A stretch of DNA of 64,000 bases, from assembly GCA_964400015.1 (NCBI GenBank), contig CAYNRR010000001.1:1-64000 (forward strand). The letters are read 5' to 3'. The notes under the pieces were generated by a model, which was not told where the DNA came from, ran no database searches, and was given only the letters and a program-made list of their open reading frames with translations. A program made the translations under genes and the position numbers. Shown here one piece after another: positions 15,062 to 24,654 of the stretch (position 1 is the stretch's first letter; every line of letters starts with the position of its first letter). The stretch comes from UBA1234 sp964400015 (GTDB taxonomy: Bacteria; Bacillota; Clostridia; TANB77; UBA1234).

Positions 15062-17128
15062 TTATTTCTTTTTTGTTGCTTTTCTGGTTGTAGATTTTTT
15101 GGTAGTTGTCTTCTTAGTAGTTGTTTTCTTCTTTTCTACTTTACTCAAATCAGCACGCTTTATAACGCCTTCTTTATTTGGTCCATTCCATGCAAGGAAT
15201 TTGCATGGCGAATTTTCTGTATTATCATTGTTAGCACAAATATAATATCTCTTTCCTCTTTTACTTCTTTTTATTAAAATATCTCCTCCACAATCTGGAC
15301 AAGGTATATCTAATTTGTTAACAATCGGCATAATATTTCTACATTCTGGGAAACCTGGACATGCCATAAATTTACCATATTTGCCTATTTTTATTACCAT
15401 CATTCTTCCACATTTATCACAAGGAATATCTGTAACTTCATCTTTGATAACGATCTTCTCCATTTCCTTTTCGACAACTGCTAAGTTTTCACTAAAAGGT
15501 CCATAAAATTCAGATATTATCTTTTTCCATTCAACATTTCCTTCTGCAACTTCATCTAGTTGCTCTTCCATATTGGCTGTAAATTCAACATTAACTATGT
15601 CTTTAAAATATTCTTTCATTACAGAATTTACTATTTTACCAAGTTCTGTTGGTTCTAAAACTTTCTTTTGACGTTCAATATATTTTCTATCAATAATTGT
15701 TGTTATTGTTGGAGCATATGTACTTGGTCTACCAATTTCTTTTTCTTCTAACGCTTTTACTAAACTTGCTTCTGTATATCTTGCTGGTGGTTCTGTAAAA
15801 TGTTGAAGTGGTTCTAATGAATTTAATTTTAATTTTTGTCCAACTTTAAGTTCTGGAAGTACTACATCTTTTTCTTCAAGTTCTTCGTCATTTCCCTCAA
15901 CGTATAAACTCATAAAACCTGGGAATCTAATTTTGCTTCCATTGGTTCTAAACAAATATTCTCCAGCCTTGATATCAACAGACATTGTATCATATATTGC
16001 AGAGGCCATTTGCGATGCAAGCAATCTATCATATATAAGTTTATATAATTTATATTGTTCTGAAGGATATTTTTCCTTTACATCATCAGGAAGCATATCT
16101 AAATGTGTTGGTCTGATTGCTTCATGTGCATCTTGTGCATCTTTTTTTGTTTTATAGAATCTATTTTCATAATATCTTTCACCATAACGATTTTCAATTT
16201 GCTCTTTTGCCATTGCACGTGCTTCATTTGAAATTCTAGTTGAATCAGTTCTCATGTATGTAATTAGTCCATTTTCGTATAATGTTTGTGCAATTGACAT
16301 TGTTCGCTTAATTTGGAAACCAAGCTTTCTTGATGCTTCTTGTTGTAATGTGCTTGTTGTAAATGGTGGTGCTGGATTTCTCTTTTTTTCTCCTGTTTTT
16401 ATTGCATCTACGACGTAATCTTTATCTTCAAGATTTTTTAATATTTCTTGCATTTGTGCTTCTGAAGTAATTTCTATTTTTTCACTGTCATTGCCATAAA
16501 ACTTTGAAAGTATATTTTTTTTGCTTTTTGTATCTTTCAAATTTGCATCTAATGTCCAATATTCTTGTGGAATGAAGTTTTCTATTTCTTCTTCTCTATC
16601 TACGATCATTCTCACTGCAACTGATTGAACACGTCCTGCAGATAATCCTTTTTTTACTTTTTTCCAAAGTAATGGACTTATTTTATATCCAACGATTCTG
16701 TCAAGCACTCTTCTTGCTTGTTGAGCATCGATTAAATTTTTATCTAATTTTCTAGGTTCTTTTATAGCATTCTTTATTCCTGTAGTTGTTATTTCATTAA
16801 ATGCAATTCTACATTCTGAGTCAGTATCAATTCCTAGTATATATGCTAAATGCCAAGCTATAGCTTCTCCCTCACGGTCAGGGTCAGTTGCTAGGAATAC
16901 TTTTTTAGCATTCTTTGCTTCTGTTTTTAGTTTCTTTATAAGTTCTGCTTTTCCCCTGATATTTATATACTTTGGCTCAAAATTATTTTCTGTATCTATT
17001 CCTAGTTGCGACTTTGGCAAGTCTCTTATATGTCCCATTGAAGCTTCAACTTTATATTTAGATCCTAAAATCTTTTTTATTGTAGTAGCTTTTGCTGGGG
17101 ACTCAACTATAACTAAATAATCAGCCAT
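15062..17128 (-). CDS. topA: DNA topoisomerase I TopA
   Basis: Removes negative supercoils. The 688 residues show the TOPRIM domain (YLVIVESPAKATTIKKIL; TDPDREGEAIAWHLA near 81-95), DRIVGYKISPLLW near 143-155, catalytic Tyr291 in LITYMRTDSTRIS, and two C-terminal zinc ribbons (CDKCGRM...CPGFPEC and CPDCGGD...CANND...C). The last 26 residues are almost only Lys, Thr and Arg, a histone H1-like tail that likely increases DNA affinity. Similar basic tails occur in other bacterial TopA proteins. Start ATG preceded by AAGGAGAAA. Confidence 0.97.
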   Translation of the reverse strand: MADYLVIVESPAKATTIKKILGSKYKVEASMGHIRDLPKSQLGIDTENNFEPKYINIRGKAELIKKLKTEAKNAKKVFLATDPDREGEAIAWHLAYILGIDTDSECRIAFNEITTTGIKNAIKEPRKLDKNLIDAQQARRVLDRIVGYKISPLLWKKVKKGLSAGRVQSVAVRMIVDREEEIENFIPQEYWTLDANLKDTKSKKNILSKFYGNDSEKIEITSEAQMQEILKNLEDKDYVVDAIKTGEKKRNPAPPFTTSTLQQEASRKLGFQIKRTMSIAQTLYENGLITYMRTDSTRISNEARAMAKEQIENRYGERYYENRFYKTKKDAQDAHEAIRPTHLDMLPDDVKEKYPSEQYKLYKLIYDRLLASQMASAIYDTMSVDIKAGEYLFRTNGSKIRFPGFMSLYVEGNDEELEEKDVVLPELKVGQKLKLNSLEPLQHFTEPPARYTEASLVKALEEKEIGRPSTYAPTITTIIDRKYIERQKKVLEPTELGKIVNSVMKEYFKDIVNVEFTANMEEQLDEVAEGNVEWKKIISEFYGPFSENLAVVEKEMEKIVIKDEVTDIPCDKCGRMMVIKIGKYGKFMACPGFPECRNIMPIVNKLDIPCPDCGGDILIKRSKRGKRYYICANNDNTENSPCKFLAWNGPNKEGVIKRADLSKVEKKKTTTKKTTTKKSTTRKATKKK

Positions 17129-17221
17129 ATTTTTCTCCTTTTATTCTTTAATCTTTTTATTTCAAATTATACCTAAAGTATTATAACTATTCTTTATTAA
17201 ATATGCAAGTGCAAGAAATTA

Positions 17222-17240
17222 GGGTATTTCTTCAATACCC
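17222..17240 (-). terminator. Hairpin after the DUF6514-like gene
   Basis: A perfect 7-bp GC-containing stem with a 5-base loop, 10 bases after the stop at 17251. The following T run (TAATTTCTT) is weak. Confidence 0.5.
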
Positions 17241-17250
17241 TTGTTTTGCG

Positions 17251-17553
17251 TTATATTAAATCTTCTACTATATCTTTCAAATGCTCAGGCAATACTTGAT
17301 TTTTCTTTAATGAGTGTACTAATCTCACTGCCTGTTTTCTATCTATTGTTATATCTTTTACTAAATTTTGTTCATATATGTCTTCAATATTTTCCTTATA
17401 ACTTTCTATCTTTATTCCATATGTTTTCGTTTCTAAATTTAATTCTGTATATATTTTTTCTTCTTCTAAAATGTAATATTTGACTTTCATTTTTTCGTTA
17501 GGTGATATTTCTAAATTTTCATCACCTATACAGTCTTCTGTCATTTTTTTCAC
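17251..17553 (-). CDS. Small acidic protein, DUF6514-like
   Basis: A 100-residue soluble acidic protein. The pattern of a beta-rich first half (YYILEEEKIYTELNLETKTYGIKIES) followed by ITIDRKQAVRLVHSLKKNQVLPEHLKDIVEDLI resembles the DUF6514 family of Clostridia, recognised from memory and not verified. The function is unknown. Start ATG is preceded by AAAAAGGGGTGA. It stands alone between topA and the znu operon. Confidence 0.6.
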   Translation of the reverse strand: MKKMTEDCIGDENLEISPNEKMKVKYYILEEEKIYTELNLETKTYGIKIESYKENIEDIYEQNLVKDITIDRKQAVRLVHSLKKNQVLPEHLKDIVEDLI

Positions 17554-17671
17554 CCCTTTTTCTTTCGTACCTATTATCGATTATAAGTATTTGTTATACG
17601 GGGTTTCAAGTTTTTTACGTCGCAAAAACTGACACGTGTCGCATTTTTTTCTTCTCAATTCAGTATTTTAG

Positions 17672-18469
17672 CTAATCGCCAATTCTTTTTCTGATAAAAT
17701 ATGTTATAAAAAATATTACGCTTGATATTAAAACTATTGTTGGTCCTGTTGCTATTCCTAAATAATACGATGATACAAGACCTACTATTCCTGAAAAAAT
17801 AGCAAACACAATTGAATATATATGATATTGTTTTAAATTGTTAGCTACATTTCTACTCGCTGCCGCCGGTAAAATCAACATTGAGTTTATTATTAAAATT
17901 CCTACCCATCTAATTGATATCATTACGATTGCTGCCACCAACACAATAAATAAATTTTCTACCAATGTGTTTTTTATTCCTTTACTTCTTGCTAATGATG
18001 GATTTAAACTTATTGCATATAGTTTGTTTGAAAACACAATCCAAAATATTATTACGAAAATTGCAATTATAAGTAGTGCAAAAATTTCTGATGGTACAAT
18101 ACTTAAAATATCACCAATTAAGTAATTAGAAAATTTTGAAAAATTTCCATTCTTAGATAAGATTACAAGTCCTATTGCTAAAGCTGTTGATGAAAATACA
18201 CTTATTATTGTATCGCGTGAGGTAATTTTTAAATCTTTTATTTTATTTAATAACAATGCAAAAAGAATTCCAAATGCAATCATTGATATTGTTGGATTAT
18301 TTATTCCTAATAAAGCTCCTATTGCTATACCTGTTAATGCTGAATGTCCTAATGCATCTGAAAAGAATGCCATTTTGTTGTTTACTATTACCGTTCCTAC
18401 CAATCCAAAAAGTGGCGTCATTATTAAAATTGCTAATAGTGCATTTCTCATAAATTCATATTCTAACAT
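17672..18469 (-). CDS. znuB: Zinc/manganese ABC transporter permease (ZnuB family)
   Basis: Membrane subunit of a cluster-9 metal importer. The 265 residues form about eight hydrophobic segments, with the family motifs FFSDALGHSALTGIAIGALLG near 35-55 and WVGILIINSMLILPAAASRNVA near 188-209. It overlaps the ATPase stop by one base (ATG/TGA type coupling) and is last in the znuA-znuC-znuB operon. Zinc is favoured over manganese because of the binding protein's His-rich loop, but the metal is not proven. Confidence 0.9.
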   Translation of the reverse strand: MLEYEFMRNALLAILIMTPLFGLVGTVIVNNKMAFFSDALGHSALTGIAIGALLGINNPTISMIAFGILFALLLNKIKDLKITSRDTIISVFSSTALAIGLVILSKNGNFSKFSNYLIGDILSIVPSEIFALLIIAIFVIIFWIVFSNKLYAISLNPSLARSKGIKNTLVENLFIVLVAAIVMISIRWVGILIINSMLILPAAASRNVANNLKQYHIYSIVFAIFSGIVGLVSSYYLGIATGPTIVLISSVIFFITYFIRKRIGD

Positions 18470-19188
18470 TATACTTCACCAAATCTTTCTATAAATTCTT
18501 TAGAACTTAGCACTTCTTCTGGCTTTCCTTTTGCTATAATTGTTTTGTCTAGTAAAATAACTTTATCTGCATATTTTTTTACATAGTCAAAATCATGTGA
18601 AACTAGTATAATGGCTAAGTCATGATTTTCTTTTAAGTCTGCTATTGCTTTATAAAACTGTTCTTTTCCATTTCTATCAATTCCTGAAACAGGTTCATCT
18701 AATAGTAACAAATCTGGATATGGCATTGTAGCGATTGCAAGCATTACTCTTTGCAATTGTCCTCCTGATAAAGAATTTATTTTTGAATCAATTAGTTTCT
18801 CTGCACCAAATTCTTTTAAGTGTTCCTTGATTTCTTCATATTTACTTTTGCTTTTTATAGCAAAAACAGGTACATTACTCGTGTAACTAGTAATAACGTC
18901 ATAAACTGTTGCAGGAGAGTTTTCTATATCCAATTTTTGTGGCACATAACCTATCTTAATTTTGTTACGTGAATTTTCTTTGTCTTTAAATAAAATTGTT
19001 CCGTTATGCTTTACTTCGCCTAATATAGCTTTTATTAAAGTTGATTTGCCTGCTCCATTTTCTCCAATTATCACTGTTAGTTTGCCACAATGTATATGAA
19101 TATTAACATTTTTTAGCACTTCCTTTTTTCCAAAAGAAACGTCTATATTTCTTATTTTCGTGCAACAATATCCACATTTTTCAACCAT
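18469..19188 (-). CDS. znuC: Zinc/manganese ABC transporter ATPase (ZnuC family)
   Basis: ATP-binding subunit of the metal importer. Walker A IGENGAGKSTLIKA near 40, Q-loop YVPQK, signature NSLSGGQLQRVMLA near 138, Walker B LLLLDEPVSGID and switch His in LVSHDFDYV are all present, so the enzyme should be active. The N-terminus carries an unusual cysteine cluster (CGYCCTK, residues 5-11) before the ABC core, which could bind metal. It overlaps the znuA stop by one base. Confidence 0.92.
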   Translation of the reverse strand: MVEKCGYCCTKIRNIDVSFGKKEVLKNVNIHIHCGKLTVIIGENGAGKSTLIKAILGEVKHNGTILFKDKENSRNKIKIGYVPQKLDIENSPATVYDVITSYTSNVPVFAIKSKSKYEEIKEHLKEFGAEKLIDSKINSLSGGQLQRVMLAIATMPYPDLLLLDEPVSGIDRNGKEQFYKAIADLKENHDLAIILVSHDFDYVKKYADKVILLDKTIIAKGKPEEVLSSKEFIERFGEV

Positions 19189-20150
19189 TATTTTAACGCC
19201 TCCTTCAACACTTCTAGATTTTTTTCCATTATTTGAATATATGCATTTTTTTCAAATGTTCCACTTGTTGCCGGATCTAATTCATATACTTTTGTATCTG
19301 TTTCATTTGAAATAGTATTAGCTGCTGTTTTTGAATATTGTGGTTCTACAAAAACTGCATTCACATTATATTCTCTAACTATATCAATAATGTTTGCAAC
19401 ATCTCTCGCACTTGGACTTGTACCAGGCTCACGTTCTATAACAGCAAGTACATTAAGTCCAAATTCTTTTGCAAAATATTCAAACGCTTCATGAAAAGTT
19501 ATAATATCTTTATTAGGCAAATTATCTAATTCATTATGCATTTTTTCACTTAATTTTTTTAATTCTGCAATGTATTGGTTAGAATTATTTTCATATTTTT
19601 CTTTATTCTTGTTATCAATTTTTATTAACTCTTGAGTTATCTTTTCTATTTGTTGTATATGTAAATCAATACTTACCCACACATGTGGATTTTCATCACC
19701 ATGATTATGTTCATGACCGTGTTCATGTTCATCTTCATGTTCATCATTTTCTTCATGTTCATGCTCTAGCAAATTACTTTCTAGAATTTCTTCGCTTGCA
19801 TTTACTATTTTCATTTTGGGATATGCGCTAATTGCCTTATCTAGAAAAGATTCCATTCCTCCACCATTGATTACGAATACATCTGCATCTTCTAAAGTCA
19901 TCATATCTTTTACTGTAAGTTGATAATCATGTAAGCAACCAACTTCAGGACTTGCAAGGCATTCTAAAGTTACATCTTCAACGCCATCTATAATGTTTGC
20001 AGTTGCTATATACATTGGATAAAAAGATGTTACAATATTTAAACTTTCATCTTTTACATTGTCTTTAATTTTTGTAGTATTGGTACAACCCGATAACAAA
20101 AGTACTATGCAGCTACATATTATTATCATCATATACTTTATATTTTTCAA
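19188..20150 (-). CDS. znuA: Zinc-binding lipoprotein of an ABC importer (ZnuA/AdcA family)
   Basis: Extracellular substrate-binding lipoprotein. A signal peptide ends in the lipobox LLSGC near residue 22. The mature protein has the cluster A-I fold, the metal ligand His residues in LHDYQL, HVWVS, TFHEAFEYF and a C-terminal Asp, and a His/Glu/Asp-rich loop of about 30 residues just before PHVWVS, the mark of zinc-specific members. I prefer the TTG at 20148-20150, because the upstream GTG lies inside the ribosome binding site GGAGTG. No recognisable Zur box was seen upstream. Confidence 0.9.
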   Translation of the reverse strand: MKNIKYMMIIICSCIVLLLSGCTNTTKIKDNVKDESLNIVTSFYPMYIATANIIDGVEDVTLECLASPEVGCLHDYQLTVKDMMTLEDADVFVINGGGMESFLDKAISAYPKMKIVNASEEILESNLLEHEHEENDEHEDEHEHGHEHNHGDENPHVWVSIDLHIQQIEKITQELIKIDNKNKEKYENNSNQYIAELKKLSEKMHNELDNLPNKDIITFHEAFEYFAKEFGLNVLAVIEREPGTSPSARDVANIIDIVREYNVNAVFVEPQYSKTAANTISNETDTKVYELDPATSGTFEKNAYIQIMEKNLEVLKEALK

Positions 20151-20187
20151 AGTCACTCCAACCTTTCTTTAAAAGTTATTTGCATAA

Positions 20188-20229
20188 AATGACGGCAAAT
20201 TAGTTATACACCATAAATTTGCCGTCATT
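20188..20229 (-). terminator. Terminator between rpe and znuA
   Basis: A perfect 14-bp inverted repeat (20188-20201 with 20216-20229), three bases after the rpe stop. On the minus strand it is followed by TTTTATG, a short T run. It ends the rsmB-rpe cluster. I considered a metal-regulator operator, but the repeat is too long and too close to rpe for that to be the simpler reading. Confidence 0.7.
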
Positions 20230-20231
20230 CG

Positions 20232-20864
20232 TTAAGCCTTTATTTTAGATATTACATCTAATCTATCTTTTGCATTTAAAATTGCTGTACCTGAAACAAT
20301 TACATTCGCTCCAGCAAGTTTTACTTTTTCGATATTAGTTAAATTGATTCCACCATCAACTTCTATATCTATATCACTTCTTAGTTCACGTATTTTAGTT
20401 ACTTTTTCTAAACATTCTTCCATCATTTCTTGTCCACCAAAACCTGGTTCAACAAGCATTATCAAGACCATATCTATATTATCTAGGTATGGTAACACTT
20501 CTTCAATTGAAGTGTTAGGTTTTACTGCTATTCCAACACGTATTTCGCGTTCGTGTAAATTATCTATTATTCTAAACGCTGTTTCTTGATCAACTGTTTC
20601 TATATGAAAAGTTATCGTATTTGAAATAGAAAAGTCTTCAATATAATCTTCTGGATTTTCTACCATTAAATGTGTATCTAATGGCAAATCACATCCATCA
20701 TGTGCTTCTTCTAACATTGTCGTTCCTGATGTTCTATTAGGTACAAATTCACCATCCATAACATCAATATGTATAAAATCTGCTCCTGCCTTTTCTAAAG
20801 ATGAAACTTCATTTTTTATATTTTCTGTATTCACAGAAAGAATGGAGGGGGCAACCTTTACCAT
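20232..20864 (-). CDS. rpe: Ribulose-phosphate 3-epimerase
   Basis: Interconverts ribulose 5-phosphate and xylulose 5-phosphate in the pentose phosphate pathway. The 210-residue TIM barrel has the N-terminal APSILSVN, the metal and catalytic motif FIHIDVMDGEFVPN near 30-43, HLMVENPEDYI, VEPGFGGQ near 137 and the C-terminal VDGGINLTN and GTAIL phosphate-binding loop. Family length is normal. Its start overlaps the rsgA stop by 7 bases. Confidence 0.97.
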   Translation of the reverse strand: MVKVAPSILSVNTENIKNEVSSLEKAGADFIHIDVMDGEFVPNRTSGTTMLEEAHDGCDLPLDTHLMVENPEDYIEDFSISNTITFHIETVDQETAFRIIDNLHEREIRVGIAVKPNTSIEEVLPYLDNIDMVLIMLVEPGFGGQEMMEECLEKVTKIRELRSDIDIEVDGGINLTNIEKVKLAGANVIVSGTAILNAKDRLDVISKIKA

Positions 20865-21712
20865 TTCTTTTCTCCTTTCAATTTTTCATAAAGCTGTACA
20901 TATCTTTCATATCTGCCTTTATCTATCTTTCTTTTTTGAACAGCTTTCTTTATTCCACAATTCACTTCTTTAATATGTGCACATGAACGAAATTCACAAT
21001 CACACACATAAGGTTTGAATTCTATAAAATAATCTTCTAGTTCTTTATATGTAATTCCGTCGATATCAAAAGAAGAAAAACCTGGTGTATCAGCAATGAA
21101 ACTATTACTTGCAAACTCATAAAGTTCCACATGCTTTGTTGTATGTTTTCCTTTTTTTAATTTTTCAGAAGTTTCACCTTCTAATGCAACTTCTTCATTA
21201 AAAATATTATTGGTAAGTGCTGATTTCCCAACACCTGAATTTCCACTAAAAGCTGTAATCTTATTGTTTATAATTCTTGCAATCTTATCTATTCCAATAC
21301 CGTTCTTAGCTGTTGTTGTTATTACTTGATAACCTATATTTTGATAAGTTTCTATAATGGCTGAGTAATCTGCATCTAAATCAATTTTATTTATACAGAT
21401 TATAGGTTCAACACCATTTTTTTCAGCCATTACAATTTGTTTATCAAGTAACATTAAATCAGGTGTCGGATTAGTACTTGCAACCACAATTATCATTTGA
21501 TCAATATTTGCAATAGGAGGTCTAACAAATTCATTTTTCCTTGGATAAATTTTTGTTATAACTTTTTCCTCTTCATTAACTTCTACATAATCACCTACTA
21601 AAATTTGAGTTTTCTTAAATTTCAGTAATCCTTTTGCTATACATTCAATTGTACTATCTTCTATTTTTACAAAATATGAATTAGTTTGAACTTTAATAAC
21701 AATACCTTTCAT
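20858..21712 (-). CDS. rsgA: Small ribosomal subunit biogenesis GTPase RsgA
   Basis: Late 30S-assembly GTPase. The 284 residues show an N-terminal OB fold, then a circularly permuted GTPase with the G4 motif NKIDLD near 111, G1 GNSGVGKSAL near 162, G3 DTPGFSSF near 202 and a C-terminal zinc site (CDCEFRSCAH...C). Position between prkC and rpe is the standard Firmicutes order and links it to translation control by Ser/Thr phosphorylation. In Bacillus, PrkC phosphorylates RsgA. Confidence 0.96.
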   Translation of the reverse strand: MKGIVIKVQTNSYFVKIEDSTIECIAKGLLKFKKTQILVGDYVEVNEEEKVITKIYPRKNEFVRPPIANIDQMIIVVASTNPTPDLMLLDKQIVMAEKNGVEPIICINKIDLDADYSAIIETYQNIGYQVITTTAKNGIGIDKIARIINNKITAFSGNSGVGKSALTNNIFNEEVALEGETSEKLKKGKHTTKHVELYEFASNSFIADTPGFSSFDIDGITYKELEDYFIEFKPYVCDCEFRSCAHIKEVNCGIKKAVQKRKIDKGRYERYVQLYEKLKGEKKW

Positions 21713-21739
21713 AAATACCCCTTATCCAATTCTTACTAC

Positions 21740-23776
21740 TTATAGTGCCATTTCAGAAACAACAGAATCATCAATATAAATTTTTACCATCGCATTTTTT
21801 ACATCTGTTACATATACTTCTATTTTTCCATCATCTCTTGTATGGAAAGCTTCGTACTCGATTCTCTTGCCTATTGTATTTCCTTCAAGTACAACTTTTA
21901 CATTGAATTTATCTCTTGTACCTGCTGTTGTTAAATCGATTACAACTCTTCTCTTACCCACATTAGTTGTTGGTTCATCATCATCATCTTTTTTATTGTC
22001 TGTTGGTTTATCGTTATCACCACTCTTATTTTCCTCGATTGGTTCATCTGATAATCTATTTACTATTATAACAACTTCTGCAAGTTCTGTTTGATATTCG
22101 TTTTCTTCTGGAGTTTGAGTTAATACTATTCCATCTGTTTTTGTTGGACTCTTAATATATTCAACTCTTGCCAATAAGTTTGAAGCATTTAATAAATCTC
22201 TTGCTTCTTGTTCTGTTTTGCCAACAAGAGCAGGAACTACTACAAGACCAGTATCTCCTGATGCAGGACCTTTACTAATATATACTTTTACTTCTGTTCC
22301 TTTTGCAACTTTATCATTTGCTTTAGGATCTTGGCGAATAATTTCTCCTGATGCTATTACATCATGAAATTCATATTCTTCAACGTATATCAAATCTCCA
22401 TTTTGCTCAATTTGCATTTTAGCAGCAAGAGTAGATGAATATTGAGATACATCTGGTACAAGAACTTTTTCTCCACCTTGGCTCAATTTTACCTTTACCG
22501 AATCTCCTTTTTTCAATTCAAACCCAGCTTTACGTTCTTGATAAGCAACATATCCTTCTAGTGGATATTCATCACTTGACATATAGCCTATAACTTCCAT
22601 TGTTAATCCGATGTCTTCCAACATTTTCTCTGCTTCTTCTTTGCTATATCCTTCTATGTTAATCATTTCAACGTTCGGATTACTTCCTAATATTTTTTTA
22701 CTTATTGCGCCACCAAGGAAAATGCAACCTAAGAACAATACTACTGCTAGTGCTATAAATAAAAATAATCTAACTAATGCTTGCTTTTTACTTACACGTT
22801 TTTTTCTTCCCATCTCTTCATCTTCCTGTTCTACATTATTTTTTATATTTTCAATTTCTTCATCTTTTGTAGGTTTTACTCCAACTACTGGAATTCTTTG
22901 TGTTGGGAATTCTGCACTTGAGTTATTTGTAGGTTTTACAACTACTTCATTTGGATTTTTTAATACTTTTGTCAAATCGCTATAAAAAGCATCTGCTGTT
23001 GCATAACGATTTGAAATTTCTTTTTCCATAGCTTTTAAAATTATTGAATTCAAAGCATCTGGTATTTCTGGATTTAGTTCTTTTGGTTCAATTGGTTTTT
23101 CTTGTAAATGTTTCAATGCAACTGAAACTGGTGTTTCTGCATTAAATGGTAGTTTTCCTGTAGTCATTTCATATAGCACAACTCCTAGAGAATATATATC
23201 TGATTTTTCATCTGTATATCCACCTCTCGCATGTTCTGGTGAGAAGTAATGCACAGAACCAATCGTACTGCCAAAAGCATTGATTGTTGAATTTGATACT
23301 GCTTTAGCTATACCAAAGTCTGTTACTTTTGCTATTCCTTCTTTTGTTATCATTATATTATGTGGTTTTATATCTCTATGTACAATATGATTTTTATGAG
23401 CTTGACTCAAGCCAGATGCTATTTGTGCTGCTATTTTCACTGCATCTCGCCATGGCAATCTACCTTTTTCTGTTATAATTTCCTTTAAAGTTTTTCCTTC
23501 TATTAGTTCCATAACTATATAGTGCATTGAGTCTTCTTCTCCGACATCAAATATTGACACAATATTTTGATGTGACAAGCTTGCTGCTGATTGAGCTTCA
23601 ATTTGAAAACGCTTTATAAACTCAGCATCATTAGCAAACTCATCTTTTAATATTTTTACAGCAACATTTCTATTTAGCACTTTGCATTTTGCTTTATAAA
23701 CTGTTGCCATTCCTCCCGAACCTATTTTTTCAATTATTTCATACCTGTTTCCTAGAATTTTACCTACCATTTCCAT
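21740..23776 (-). CDS. prkC: Ser/Thr protein kinase PrkC with PASTA domains
   Basis: Membrane kinase that senses muropeptides or lipid II. Residues 1-275 form a Hanks kinase: GSGGMATVYKA, AVKILK, HRDIKPHN, DFG and SPEHARGGYTDEKSDIYSLGV. A Lys/Arg-rich juxtamembrane segment precedes one transmembrane helix near 338-360. The outside part holds three PASTA domains (about 372-440, 441-510, 511-582), an Asp/Asn/Lys-rich linker and an extra beta-rich C-terminal domain of about 70 residues, also seen in some clostridial homologues. It is probably involved in spore germination, growth or cell wall control. It is paired with the phosphatase PrpC. Confidence 0.95.
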   Translation of the reverse strand: MEMVGKILGNRYEIIEKIGSGGMATVYKAKCKVLNRNVAVKILKDEFANDAEFIKRFQIEAQSAASLSHQNIVSIFDVGEEDSMHYIVMELIEGKTLKEIITEKGRLPWRDAVKIAAQIASGLSQAHKNHIVHRDIKPHNIMITKEGIAKVTDFGIAKAVSNSTINAFGSTIGSVHYFSPEHARGGYTDEKSDIYSLGVVLYEMTTGKLPFNAETPVSVALKHLQEKPIEPKELNPEIPDALNSIILKAMEKEISNRYATADAFYSDLTKVLKNPNEVVVKPTNNSSAEFPTQRIPVVGVKPTKDEEIENIKNNVEQEDEEMGRKKRVSKKQALVRLFLFIALAVVLFLGCIFLGGAISKKILGSNPNVEMINIEGYSKEEAEKMLEDIGLTMEVIGYMSSDEYPLEGYVAYQERKAGFELKKGDSVKVKLSQGGEKVLVPDVSQYSSTLAAKMQIEQNGDLIYVEEYEFHDVIASGEIIRQDPKANDKVAKGTEVKVYISKGPASGDTGLVVVPALVGKTEQEARDLLNASNLLARVEYIKSPTKTDGIVLTQTPEENEYQTELAEVVIIVNRLSDEPIEENKSGDNDKPTDNKKDDDDEPTTNVGKRRVVIDLTTAGTRDKFNVKVVLEGNTIGKRIEYEAFHTRDDGKIEVYVTDVKNAMVKIYIDDSVVSEMAL

Positions 23777-23794
23777 ATTTTAATTTAACCTCCA

Positions 23795-24535
23795 CTAATC
23801 ATTAAAAACTAGTATTACACTTATATTATCATAGCCTCCATTATCTTTTGAATGACTAATTAAGTTATTACATGTATCTTTCAAATCGCTTTTGCCTTCT
23901 GAAACCATGTTATAGATTTCATCTTTGCTAAGCATGTTTGTTAAGCCATCTGAACACAATAATAATATATCATCTTTTACAAAACCTTTTACCATGATAT
24001 CCGGCTCAACATCTGGTTCACAACCAAGTACCTTTAATAATATATTTTTTTGTGGATGATTTTCTGCTTCTTCTTTAGTTATAGTCTTGCTATTTAAAAG
24101 TTCTTGAACGTACGAATGATCTTTCGTCAATTGTCTCATTATGTGTTTCCTAATTCTATAAATTCTACTATCTCCGATGTGACCTATATAAATTTTATTT
24201 CTAATTACTAAAGCAACGCTAATTGTTGTTCCCATGCCTTCGTACTCTGGGTTTGTCTTTGCCTTATTATACACATAATTATTAGCATCAATAATTGCTT
24301 TTCTTAATAAAGCTTCAATTTTTTCTCTATCATACTGCGTATTTTCAATCTCATCATAAATTACATTTTTTACGTATTCAATTGCCATTTGACTTGCTAC
24401 GCCACCAGCGTTAGCTCCTCCCATGCCATCTGCTATAATAAATAATTTTAGCTCATTTTTTTCACTTGGAACTTCTATCCTATCTTGGTTTTCTTTTCGG
24501 TGCATTCCTATATCTGTCATACCATAATATTGCAT
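23795..24535 (-). CDS. prpC: PP2C-family protein phosphatase PrpC (Stp)
   Basis: Metal-dependent Ser/Thr phosphatase that reverses PrkC phosphorylation. The 246 residues show the PP2C motifs GMHRKENQDRIEV, IADGMGGANAGGVAS near 33-47, YIGHIGDSRIYRI near 115, LTKDHSYVQEL and LLLCSDGLTNMLS near 191, and the terminal GGYDNISVILV. Metal-binding Asp residues are present. It is 18 bases upstream of prkC, so the pair is co-transcribed. AGGAGGTGAGATGATTTT precedes the ATG. Confidence 0.96.
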   Translation of the reverse strand: MQYYGMTDIGMHRKENQDRIEVPSEKNELKLFIIADGMGGANAGGVASQMAIEYVKNVIYDEIENTQYDREKIEALLRKAIIDANNYVYNKAKTNPEYEGMGTTISVALVIRNKIYIGHIGDSRIYRIRKHIMRQLTKDHSYVQELLNSKTITKEEAENHPQKNILLKVLGCEPDVEPDIMVKGFVKDDILLLCSDGLTNMLSKDEIYNMVSEGKSDLKDTCNNLISHSKDNGGYDNISVILVFND

Positions 24536-24654
24536 AAAATCATCTCACCTCCTAGTCAAACATTAGTATGTGTTAATTTTACGAATTTAGTAACTTCTAC
24601 TATATGTTTATACACAGAATTATTATACTATATTACATAGAAAATAGTCTAGTA

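Noticed and set aside
17631..17640. GACACGTGTC palindrome between znuB and the DUF6514-like gene as a terminator
   Set aside because: It has no loop and no convincing T run in a fitting position; too short to call an operator.
20188..20229. 14-bp inverted repeat before znuA as a Zur operator
   Set aside because: It lies three bases after the rpe stop, has a long stem and a loop, and reads best as a terminator; it does not match known Zur boxes.
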